Positions 35,024 through 42,999 of a stretch of DNA of 64,000 bases are shown one piece after another. The stretch lies in contig JAJZVV010000004.1 of NCBI GenBank assembly GCA_021845595.1, positions 124,001-188,000 on the forward strand, in the 5' to 3' direction. A model generated the notes under the pieces. The model was not told the origin of the DNA, did not search any database, and was given only the letters and a program-made list of their open reading frames with translations. The stretch comes from Pseudomonadota bacterium (GTDB taxonomy: Bacteria; Pseudomonadota; Alphaproteobacteria; Acetobacterales; Acetobacteraceae). Positions within the stretch are counted from its first letter, which is position 1. The number at the start of each line of letters is the position of its first letter. A program made the translations under genes and the position numbers.

Positions 35024-35046
35024 AGGGGGGTCGCCGAACGCCGATC

Positions 35047-37608
35047 TCAGCGCTGCCCGACCAGCTGCAGCCCGGCCCGATGCCGCAGCAGCGCGGTGCG
35101 GATGCGCTCGAATTCGGCGCGCAGCCGTCGCATATGGTCCGCGCCGTCGGCGGCGAGTTCCTGCGCGCGGATCATGCGCCAGGCAAGGCAGAGTTCGAAC
35201 AGCGCCTTCGCCCCGATATTCGCGGCACAACTCCTGAGCGCATGGGCTTCCGAGCGGAACTGCTGCACGTCCCCTGCCGCCACCGCGGCCGCCATCTCGC
35301 CCAAGAGCGCCTCGGCATCGACCAGGAACTGGTCGATCAGATCGGCGAGGAAGGCGCTGCCACCGAGGGCTTCGAGATCTTTCAGCATGCGCTCGTCGAT
35401 CGGGCCGGGCGCGGCGGGGCGGAAGCGTGGGTGCGACGCGATTTCGCGCACCTCTCCGCCTGGCGGAGGAGCGGCTTCCCCCCCTGCCAGAGAGGCGATG
35501 GTCGCGAGCAGGACCGCCGGTTCGATCGGCTTGGTCAGGCACGCGTCCATACCTGCGTCGGCGCAACGCTTGGCGGCCTCGGGGGTCGCGTCCGCCGTCA
35601 GCGCCACGATCGGCACGCGCGGCTGGTCGAGAGCCGTGAACCGATAGAGCTTGGTCGCCTCGATGCCGCTCATCACCGGCATGTTGACGTCCATCAGCAC
35701 GACGTCGAATGGTTCGGCCTCGAGCGCGTCGAGCGCCATTTCGCCGTTGTCGACGAGGTGCACCCGGTGCCCGGCGCGCTCGAGGATTTTCGCGGTCACC
35801 TTCTGATTGGTGCGGTTGTCGTCGGCGACCAGCACGCTCAGCTGGCGGCCCGGTTCGGGCGGATCCTCGGCCACCCCCGGCGGCGACAACGATGCTCCGC
35901 CATTCGCCCCGGCCAAGGCGATGCTCAGGACCCGCCGGAGGCTGGTCGCGTCGACGGGGAGCGGCAACGCACTGACGAAGCGTCGCCGTTCGGCCAGCGC
36001 CGGCAGCCCGGCGGGCCTGGTCTCGCCGACCCGGACGAGCGGCACCGCAAGCGCCGCCTGGGCGGCAAACAGGCCCGGCGCCGGTGCCTCCTCGCCGCCG
36101 GGAAGTCCCTGCGGGGCAACCATGACGACGCAGCCCGCGCCGCGCATCCGCGCCGCCTCCGCCTGGCGGAGCGCCTCCGCCATCGTCTCGGCCGGCTCGA
36201 TGCTCGCCCCCTCGCCAGCGAGGGCCTGTTCGATCGCAGCGCGCTGCGGGCCGACGCCGAGCAGGCCGATGTGCATCCCGGCGAGCGCCGTGTCCGGCTC
36301 CGCCAGGACCTCGAACGGGACCGTGAACCAGAAGGTGCTGCCGACGCCGATGGCGCTGTCGAGACCGATTTCGCCACCGAGCAGACCGACCAGACGCTTG
36401 CAGATCGCCAGACCGAGCCCGGTGCCGCCAAACCGGTCGACGATGGAACTGTCGGCCTGGGTGAAGCTCTCGAAGATGCGCTCGCGCGCCTCCGGCGCGA
36501 TGCCGATCCCGGTGTCGGTCACCTCGAAGGTCAACCGCGCCCGCCCAGGCCCCGCCTCCACTGCGTCGACGGCCACGACGATGCCGCCCTCGGCGGTGAA
36601 CTTGACCGCATTGCCCGCCAAGTTGAGCAGGATTTCGTGCAGGTGCCGCCGATCGCCGCGCAGCGCCAGCGGTGTCCGCGCCGTCACATGAAGAGCGACG
36701 TCCAGCTGCTTGCTGCGCGCCTGGGCGGTGACCAGGCCGCGGATCTCGGCAAGCAGGTCGAGCAGCGGGAAATCGACCACGTTGACCGGCATCCGGCCGG
36801 CCTCGATGCGCGAGAAATCGAGCAGGCCGTTGATCAGGCCCAGCAGCGAGGTCGCCGCGGCGCGAACCGTGCGGACCATGTCGCGCTGCTCGGCATTGAT
36901 CGAGGTATCGGCGAGCAGATGGGCCATGCCGATGATCGCGTTGAGCGGCGTGCGCAGTTCGTGGCTGACGCTGGCCAGGAACAGGCTCTTGGCCTGATTG
37001 GCTTTTTCCGCCTCGCGCTTGGCCTCCGAGAGCTTGCGGATCAGCGTCGAGGCGTAGACCGGCAGGACCACCTGGCCGCCGAGCAGACCGAGCGAGACCG
37101 CCAGCGCGCCCTGCCAGACCGGGGTCGTTGCGACGACGGCGGCAAAGCCGATGAAGCCGATAGTGGTCGCGGCGAAGAGATGGGCCACGCCGTAGCGGAA
37201 GCCGTTGCCGAATATAATCCAAAGATAAATGGGATAGAGCACCGCCAGTTCGGCGCCACCGATGTGCAGCTCGACCGAAAGGGCGCCGATGTCGAGCCCC
37301 ATCGCGAACAGTCGCCGCCCAGTCGAGCGCACCGGGCGGAGCTTCCGATCGGCGAAGACGACCAGGCCGAGCGCGGCGTAGATATAGGCGACCAGCGCCG
37401 TCGCGCGGGTGTGGCCGGGCACGAACAGCGTGACATAGCCAAGGATAAGCAGGCTGAAGATCAGGCGATTGCGGATGATCTCCGGCTCGCGGTCGATCGC
37501 CTCCAGTTCATCGGCGGCAAAGGCGGCGCTCATCATGGCACGCAGCCGCCGGAGCAGACCGCGGGAGTTCGGACCGTTCAGCTCCGGCTGATCCAGGGGC
37601 GCTGGCAT
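35047..37608 (-). CDS. RpfC-like hybrid sensor histidine kinase
   Basis: This 853-residue hybrid kinase has, in order: a short cytoplasmic/entry segment; a multi-helix membrane input domain (about residues 46-190) whose LYPIYLWIIFGNGFRYG and the linker EAEKANQAKS closely resemble RpfC, the DSF sensor of Xanthomonas; HisKA with His216 in SVSHELRTPLN; HATPase (N333, TDTGIGI, GGTGLGLAI); a degenerate receiver at about 440-565 without an Asp pocket; a true receiver with Asp640 and Lys693; and an Hpt domain with His789 in EAHALRSCAANIGA. A complete phosphorelay is therefore present. It follows the REC-GGDEF-EAL gene by 20 bases on the same strand. The RpfC assignment rests on remembered similarity of the input domain. 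Confidence 0.85.
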   Translation of the reverse strand: MPAPLDQPELNGPNSRGLLRRLRAMMSAAFAADELEAIDREPEIIRNRLIFSLLILGYVTLFVPGHTRATALVAYIYAALGLVVFADRKLRPVRSTGRRLFAMGLDIGALSVELHIGGAELAVLYPIYLWIIFGNGFRYGVAHLFAATTIGFIGFAAVVATTPVWQGALAVSLGLLGGQVVLPVYASTLIRKLSEAKREAEKANQAKSLFLASVSHELRTPLNAIIGMAHLLADTSINAEQRDMVRTVRAAATSLLGLINGLLDFSRIEAGRMPVNVVDFPLLDLLAEIRGLVTAQARSKQLDVALHVTARTPLALRGDRRHLHEILLNLAGNAVKFTAEGGIVVAVDAVEAGPGRARLTFEVTDTGIGIAPEARERIFESFTQADSSIVDRFGGTGLGLAICKRLVGLLGGEIGLDSAIGVGSTFWFTVPFEVLAEPDTALAGMHIGLLGVGPQRAAIEQALAGEGASIEPAETMAEALRQAEAARMRGAGCVVMVAPQGLPGGEEAPAPGLFAAQAALAVPLVRVGETRPAGLPALAERRRFVSALPLPVDATSLRRVLSIALAGANGGASLSPPGVAEDPPEPGRQLSVLVADDNRTNQKVTAKILERAGHRVHLVDNGEMALDALEAEPFDVVLMDVNMPVMSGIEATKLYRFTALDQPRVPIVALTADATPEAAKRCADAGMDACLTKPIEPAVLLATIASLAGGEAAPPPGGEVREIASHPRFRPAAPGPIDERMLKDLEALGGSAFLADLIDQFLVDAEALLGEMAAAVAAGDVQQFRSEAHALRSCAANIGAKALFELCLAWRMIRAQELAADGADHMRRLRAEFERIRTALLRHRAGLQLVGQR

Positions 37609-37628
37609 CGACGCGCCGCCGAAATCCC

Positions 37629-39791
37629 TCAGCCGATCCCGGCCGCCGCCGGCAAGGGCAAGCTCGTGCCCTGCTCGACGAGCCGGCGAAGCTCCTCGGC
37701 CGGCACCGGGGGACTGAGATAGTAACCCTGGATTTCGTCGCAGCCGTCGGCGGCAAGCTGGGTGAATTGCTCGACCGTCTCCACACCTTCTGCAATCACG
37801 TCGAGATTGAGATTATGCCCAAGACCTATGATCGCCCGAACGATCGTCGTATCCGACGGATCTGTTTTCAGGTGTCTGATGAAAGACTGATCGATCTTGA
37901 TTCTCGTGATCGGGAAATTCTTGATGTAGCTGAGAGAAGAATACCCGGTTCCGAAATCATCGATCGACAGCCCGATGCCCAGTGCCTGTAGTTCGCGCAG
38001 CGTAGCGGCCACCGACTCGGCATTTTCCATCAGGATATTCTCCGTCAGCTCCAGGTCCAGGAGCGTCGGATCGAGACCGGTCTCCTCGATCGCGGCAACG
38101 ACGAGAGCAATGACGTCCTGCTTTCGGAATTGTACCGGGGAAAGATTAACAGAACAGCGGAGCGGCGGCAACCCGAGCCGTTGCCAGCGCGCGGCCTGGG
38201 CGCAGGCCTCGCGCAGAACCCAGGCGTTGAGGGGTACGATAAGCCCGTTCTCCTCCGCCAGCGGCAGGAATTCGCCCGGCCGCACCAGCCCGATGCCCGG
38301 CCGGTTCCAGCGCAGCAGTGCCTCCACACCGATGATCCGGCCGGTGCGCAGATTCATCTGAGGCTGATAGTGCAGGACGAACTGCTCGCGCGCGATACCG
38401 GCGCGCAAGTCCGCCTCCAGGCGCACCGCCTCGAAGGCGCGGCGATTCATGTCGGCGACATAGAAGCGGAATGTATTGCCGCCCTCTTCCTTGGCCCGAT
38501 ACATGGCCATGTCGGCATTGCGCAGCAACTCATCGACGCCGTTCGCGTCGGCCGGATGAAGCGTGATGCCGACGCTCGCCGTCAGGCCCAGCTCCTGCCC
38601 CTCGCAGTGAAACGGTTCGGCGAGGGTCTCGATCACCCGCTGCGCCAGGTTTTCCGCATCCTCGCGCCGCGATAGCTGGGTCTGCAGGATCGCGAACTCA
38701 TCGCCGCCGAGGCGGGCGACCGTATCGCAGTCGCGCGCCGTCTCACGCAACCGCTTCGCCACCGCCTGCAGGAGACGATCGCCCAGATGGTGTCCGAGCA
38801 CGTCGTTCATGCCCTTGAACCGATCCAGATCGAGGAACAGAAGGGCAAACATATGGTCGCCGCGGCGTCCACGCGCCAGTTCGCGCTGCAACCGGTTGCG
38901 CAGCAGGGTGCGATTGGGCAGGTTCGTCAGAACGTCGTGGTGCGCGAGATGGCGCAGGCGGCTTTCGGCCTGCTTGCGCTCGGTGATATCCAGCGAGGTC
39001 GTCAGCACGCTCGCGACGACCTGGGCGGCATCGCGCAGGGGCGATTTGGTGGTGAGGAAGACCCGCGCCCGTCCCGCGCGATCGATCACCTCCTCCTCGA
39101 AGCTCGGCAGGGCACGGCCGGACTCGAAGACCATGCGGTCGAGCGCCTGGCTGCGCTCCCGATGCGCCGGGCCGAACATCGTGGTGGCATCCTTGCCGAC
39201 ACACCGCAGCGGGTCGATGCCGAGAACTTCGGCCTGGTAGGCGTTGACGAACTGGCAGCGACCCGCCGCGTCGACCGCACTGATCATGGCCGGGACGGTG
39301 TCGATCACCTGCGCCAAGCGCTCACGGCTGTCGCGCAACTCGGCCTCGCGCGAGCGCTCGCTGTCCTTGAGTTCCCGCTCCAGCATCATCGCCCGGCTGC
39401 GGATGATCTGCTGCTGGCGGCCGAGCTTGAGCAGATTCCGCGCGCGCACCAGGAATTCCTGATGATCCACCGGACTTTGCAGGAAGTCGGTCGCTCCGGC
39501 TTCCAGCGCGCGCAGGCGGAAGCTGCGATCCTCGTAGACGGTGATGACGATGACCGGCACATCCGCGCCACCGGGGCCGGCGCGCAGCCGGCGGGTGAAC
39601 TCGGCACCGTCCATGCCGGGCATCTTGTAGTCGGTGATGATGAGATCCGGCGTGTGCTCCGCCGTCCAGTCCAGCGCCCCCTGCGGATCGCCGAAGGCCT
39701 GCACGGTCAGGCCGTCTTCCAGCGAGGCTGCAAGGCGCGAGAAGATATTCCGGTTGGTGACCCGGTCATCGAGAATAACGATCACCGGCAT
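37629..39791 (-). CDS. Response regulator with REC-PAS-GGDEF-EAL domains
   Basis: This 720-residue cyclic-di-GMP enzyme has a receiver at residues 1-120 with Asp8/9, Asp54 and Thr84, but Ser106 in place of the conserved Lys (FLQSPVD where FLxKPxD is usual). A coiled linker is followed by a PAS domain at about 158-275. The GGDEF domain has an intact GGDEF at 362-366 and an inhibitory RxxD site at 353-356. The EAL domain has E490-A-L, N549, DDFGTG at 611, K632, and E668 in AEGVET, so both synthesis and hydrolysis look possible. It is the promoter-proximal gene of a pair with the RpfC-like kinase, the place taken by the HD-GYP protein RpfG in Xanthomonas. Confidence 0.93.
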   Translation of the reverse strand: MPVIVILDDRVTNRNIFSRLAASLEDGLTVQAFGDPQGALDWTAEHTPDLIITDYKMPGMDGAEFTRRLRAGPGGADVPVIVITVYEDRSFRLRALEAGATDFLQSPVDHQEFLVRARNLLKLGRQQQIIRSRAMMLERELKDSERSREAELRDSRERLAQVIDTVPAMISAVDAAGRCQFVNAYQAEVLGIDPLRCVGKDATTMFGPAHRERSQALDRMVFESGRALPSFEEEVIDRAGRARVFLTTKSPLRDAAQVVASVLTTSLDITERKQAESRLRHLAHHDVLTNLPNRTLLRNRLQRELARGRRGDHMFALLFLDLDRFKGMNDVLGHHLGDRLLQAVAKRLRETARDCDTVARLGGDEFAILQTQLSRREDAENLAQRVIETLAEPFHCEGQELGLTASVGITLHPADANGVDELLRNADMAMYRAKEEGGNTFRFYVADMNRRAFEAVRLEADLRAGIAREQFVLHYQPQMNLRTGRIIGVEALLRWNRPGIGLVRPGEFLPLAEENGLIVPLNAWVLREACAQAARWQRLGLPPLRCSVNLSPVQFRKQDVIALVVAAIEETGLDPTLLDLELTENILMENAESVAATLRELQALGIGLSIDDFGTGYSSLSYIKNFPITRIKIDQSFIRHLKTDPSDTTIVRAIIGLGHNLNLDVIAEGVETVEQFTQLAADGCDEIQGYYLSPPVPAEELRRLVEQGTSLPLPAAAGIG

Positions 39792-40039
39792 GACGCGATC
39801 ACCATGGCGACGGACCGGACGGATCGCCGTCCGCCCGAACTGCGATTTTCATGCCTTGGACAATCCGGTTTTCTCGCCATCAAGTCATCCGAAAATCGCG
39901 CCATCTCCAGGAAAACACGCCGACCGCGCACGCGACCGGGCTCCACGAGACGCCCACCCCCTCGTTGCGTCACCGGGCAACGATTCGAACCTCTAGCACG
40001 AGACCATGACCGGTTCGTCAACACGGGCGCATGCGCGGC

Positions 40040-40489
40040 TCAGTCCATCGCCTCGTCGGCCAGTTCGGCCAGGCGGCGGCGCAGGGTCTCGGGCAAATGG
40101 CTGGCGCGGCGGGTCGTCTCGTCCATCAGCACCATCACGCTCTCGGCCGTCGCCGCGCAGCGATCGCCCCGGAACAGGCCCTGGCCAAGGGTGAACGAAC
40201 TGCGACCGAGCCCCAGCAGCGTCGTGCCGATCTCGACGCGATCGCCCCAGCCCAGCTCGGCGCGAAAATCCAGCTCGAGCCGGGCGATGACGAAGCCGTA
40301 GCCGGGCGGCGCAAGCCCGCCATTCCCATACAGAAAGGCCACCCGCCCGCTTTCGCAGAAGGTTGCGAAGACGGCGTTGTTCACGTGCCCCTGCCGGTCG
40401 GTATCGGAGTAGCGCGCGCGCTCGTCGGTCCAGAATCGGTAGCTGCTCCGATCCGCCAGCGAAGCCTGCCGCCGCCCGATTTCCGTCAT
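40040..40489 (-). CDS. Acyl-CoA thioesterase, 4HBT/YbgC-like
   Basis: This 149-residue hotdog thioesterase has the active segment RYSDTDRQGHVNNAVFATFCE, the D-x-QGHVNN pattern of the 4-hydroxybenzoyl-CoA thioesterase group. ATG 40489 has GGGGAGCGG directly upstream; a GTG/ATG 6 codons earlier is possible. It lies 65 bases downstream of the decarboxylase stop on the same strand. The acyl substrate is unknown. Confidence 0.85.
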   Translation of the reverse strand: MTEIGRRQASLADRSSYRFWTDERARYSDTDRQGHVNNAVFATFCESGRVAFLYGNGGLAPPGYGFVIARLELDFRAELGWGDRVEIGTTLLGLGRSSFTLGQGLFRGDRCAATAESVMVLMDETTRRASHLPETLRRRLAELADEAMD

Positions 40490-40554
40490 CCGCTCCCCCT
40501 CGACCATGGTTCGCACGGCCAGTTTAGCCCAGGCCCGCCGGCGCCGCCATGTCT

Positions 40555-42042
40555 TCACATGCGATCGCGTGCAAGGGGCGTGCCGGCAAGCCGCAACGCC
40601 CCCGTCTCCAGCACCGAATCCACCAACGCATCGGCGTCCGCCACCCGGGTGCGGTGGTTGACGATCGCGGCCCGGATGGCGAGCTGCCCGCCCAGAATCG
40701 TCGTCGAGGGGGCCGCGCGCCCCGATTCCTGGACGTCCGCCACGATTTCGGCATTGAAGCGGTCGACGTCCCACCCATCGGGCGCCCGATGGCGAAAGCA
40801 TACAATGTTGAGTGGCACGGGCGCCAGCCGCTCGAGCGCCGGCTCGGCATCGACCCGCGCCGCCAGCGCCCGCGCCACGGCGCAACAATGCGCGATCACC
40901 GCCCCGATCCGCTCGGTGCCGTAGGCACGCAGCGTCATCCAGACCTTGAGCGCGCGGAACCCGCGCGAGAGGTCGGGCCCGATATCGCAGGGCCAGGGCG
41001 CGCCGCCGGCCAGCCCCCTCGCGGACGGCTGGAGATAGGCGAGGCTCTGGGCGAAGGTAGCCAGCGCCGCCGCAGGCTCGCGTACCAGAATGCAGCCGGC
41101 GTCGTAGGGCACCTGCGCCCATTTATGGAAGTCGAGCGCCACCGAGTCCGCCGCCTCGATGCCGTCGAGCAGCGGCCGCAGCGCCGGGGCGCAGGCCGCG
41201 AGGGCACCGAACGCGCCATCGACGTGGAACCACAGACGTTGAGCTTGGGCGAGCGCGGCCAGCCGGGCGAGGTCATCGGTGGCCCCGATATCGACGCTGC
41301 CGGCGGTGCCAATGACGAGAAAGGGCAGCATTCCGCCAGCGCGGTCGCGCGCGATCTGCTCGGCCAGCGCGGCACAGTCGATCCGGCCCGCTGCGTCCGT
41401 CGGCACCAGGCGCAGCGCGTCCCGGCCGAGCCCGGCGATCTCGAAGGCGCGCGGGATGCAGCCATGGGCCGCGGTGGAGGCGTAGCCGGCGAGCCTCGCG
41501 CCGCCGAGCCCGTGGCGACGGACCTCGGGGCCGAGGGCGGCGGTGCGGGCGAGCAGAACCCCGACGAGGTTGGCCATCGAACTGCCGGTGAGGAGCAGAC
41601 CGGTGCTGCTCGCTGGCAGGCCGAGCAGCGAAGCGGTCCAGGCGATCACCTGCCGCTCGACCAGGATCGGCGCGTGATCGCGCCCGCCGAGATTGGCATT
41701 CAGCCCGCCGGCCAGCAGCTCCGCGAGCATGCCGACGGCGGTGCCGCCGCCATGCACCCAGCCCATGAAACCGGGATGCGGGTTGCCGGTGGCATACGGC
41801 AGCACGAGGGCGCGGAACTCCTCGTAGACGGCCGCGAGATCCTCGCCCGCGCGCGGCAGCTCGCCCTGCAGGGCCGCGCGTGCCTCTGCTGGCATCGGCT
41901 GCCAGACCGGGCCGGCGCGCAGGCCGGCGATGTGGTCGAACATGTCGTCCAGCATGCGGTGCCCGAGTGCGCGCAGGTCAGTCCAGCCATCGGGGTCGAG
42001 GCTCGGCTCGGGCTCGCTCACGATGATCGCACTCCCTGGCAT
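40555..42042 (-). CDS. PLP-dependent group II amino acid decarboxylase
   Basis: This 495-residue enzyme belongs to the aromatic-L-amino-acid/glutamate decarboxylase family. The PLP lysine is Lys307 in VALDFHKWAQVPYD; Asp275 in WFHVDGAFG pairs with the PLP ring nitrogen, and His193 in STAAHGCIP stacks on the ring. The N-terminal HPGFMGWVHGGGT matches the substrate loop HPxF of aromatic decarboxylases. The amine produced cannot be named from sequence. It is divergent from the haloacetate-dehalogenase-like gene with 41 bases between them. Confidence 0.88.
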   Translation of the reverse strand: MPGSAIIVSEPEPSLDPDGWTDLRALGHRMLDDMFDHIAGLRAGPVWQPMPAEARAALQGELPRAGEDLAAVYEEFRALVLPYATGNPHPGFMGWVHGGGTAVGMLAELLAGGLNANLGGRDHAPILVERQVIAWTASLLGLPASSTGLLLTGSSMANLVGVLLARTAALGPEVRRHGLGGARLAGYASTAAHGCIPRAFEIAGLGRDALRLVPTDAAGRIDCAALAEQIARDRAGGMLPFLVIGTAGSVDIGATDDLARLAALAQAQRLWFHVDGAFGALAACAPALRPLLDGIEAADSVALDFHKWAQVPYDAGCILVREPAAALATFAQSLAYLQPSARGLAGGAPWPCDIGPDLSRGFRALKVWMTLRAYGTERIGAVIAHCCAVARALAARVDAEPALERLAPVPLNIVCFRHRAPDGWDVDRFNAEIVADVQESGRAAPSTTILGGQLAIRAAIVNHRTRVADADALVDSVLETGALRLAGTPLARDRM

Positions 42043-42083
42043 GGCGAGGATGGTATAGATCGGAGAGGGGAGGATCGACGCAC

Positions 42084-42980
42084 ATGTTCTTCGAGGGCTT
42101 CACCGACACGACCATCGCAACACCGGCCGGGCGGGTGCGCCTGCGGCACAATCTCGACCATGGCGGCGCCGGCCGCCCGCCGCTGCTGCTGCTGCATGGC
42201 AACCCGCAGACCAGCGCCATGTGGCACCACGTGGCGCCGGCGCTCGGCGAGCGCTTCGCCGTCGTCTGCCCGGACCTGCGGGGCTACGGCCGGAGCCTCA
42301 AGCCCGCCGCATCGCCCGACCACGCGGCCTACGCGAAGCGCGAAATGGCGGCCGACATGGTCGCGGTGATGGCGGCACTCGGCTTCACCCGCTTCCGCAT
42401 CGGCAGCCACGACCGGGGCGCTCGGGTCGCTCACCGCCTCGCGCTCGACTTCCCGGAGCGGGTCGAGCGGCTGGCGGTGCTCGACATCGTCCCGACGATC
42501 GAACATTTCGAGCGCGCCGACATGAACTTCGCGATGGGCTATTATCACTGGTTCTGGTTCGCCCAGAAGCATCCGTTCCCGGAAGTACTGATCAACGCCG
42601 CGCCGGAGATCTGGTTCGCCGCCCACACCGGGCGCGACACGACCCCGCCGGCCTTCTTCAGCCCCGATGCACTGTCGGAATACCTCGCAGCCGCGCGCGA
42701 CCCCGGCGCGGTGATGGGCATGTGCGAGGATTACCGCGCCGCGGCGACGATCGATCTGGTTCATGACCGCGAAAGCCGCGGCGCCGGGCGGAAAGTGACC
42801 TGTCCGATGCTGGTGCTGTGGGGCGCGCGCAACAAGGTGGGGCAGTGGTACGATCCGCTCGCCATCTGGCGCAGCTATTGCACCGCGGAGGTCACCGGCG
42901 GTGCGATCGATTGCGGCCACTACATCCCCGAGGAAGCGCCGGCGGAGACGCTGGACTGGCTCGGCAAGTTCTTCGCCTGA
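42084..42980 (+). CDS. Alpha/beta hydrolase of the haloacetate (fluoroacetate) dehalogenase family
   Basis: This 298-residue hydrolase has Asp110 as nucleophile in IGSHDRGARVAHRLAL, with Arg111 and Arg114 placed as the substrate-carboxylate ligands of the structurally known fluoroacetate dehalogenase. The halide-pocket HW pair appears in YYHWFWFAQ, the Tyr in MCEDYRAAA, and the catalytic His in DCGHYIPEEAP. These residues match the dehalogenase family better than epoxide hydrolases. Whether it removes fluoride or chloride from haloacetates, or has another substrate, must be tested. ATG 42084 has GGGAGG upstream. Confidence 0.82.
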   Translation: MFFEGFTDTTIATPAGRVRLRHNLDHGGAGRPPLLLLHGNPQTSAMWHHVAPALGERFAVVCPDLRGYGRSLKPAASPDHAAYAKREMAADMVAVMAALGFTRFRIGSHDRGARVAHRLALDFPERVERLAVLDIVPTIEHFERADMNFAMGYYHWFWFAQKHPFPEVLINAAPEIWFAAHTGRDTTPPAFFSPDALSEYLAAARDPGAVMGMCEDYRAAATIDLVHDRESRGAGRKVTCPMLVLWGARNKVGQWYDPLAIWRSYCTAEVTGGAIDCGHYIPEEAPAETLDWLGKFFA

Positions 42981-42999
42981 CGGCCCAGCCCGGCCGGCG

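Noticed and set aside
35080-37722. An 880-codon open frame on the plus strand opposite the RpfC-like kinase
   Set aside because: The sequence is low complexity (Arg, Asp, Gln, Ala), has no recognisable motif, and mirrors the kinase codons.
35047-39791. A complete rpf locus with the DSF synthase rpfF
   Set aside because: No crotonase-family gene lies anywhere in the window.
39980-40020. tRNA-like sequence GATTCGAACCTCTAGCACGAG with a T-loop look (TTCGAAT on the minus strand)
   Set aside because: The five bases on each side of the loop do not pair, and no anticodon or acceptor stem can be folded around it.
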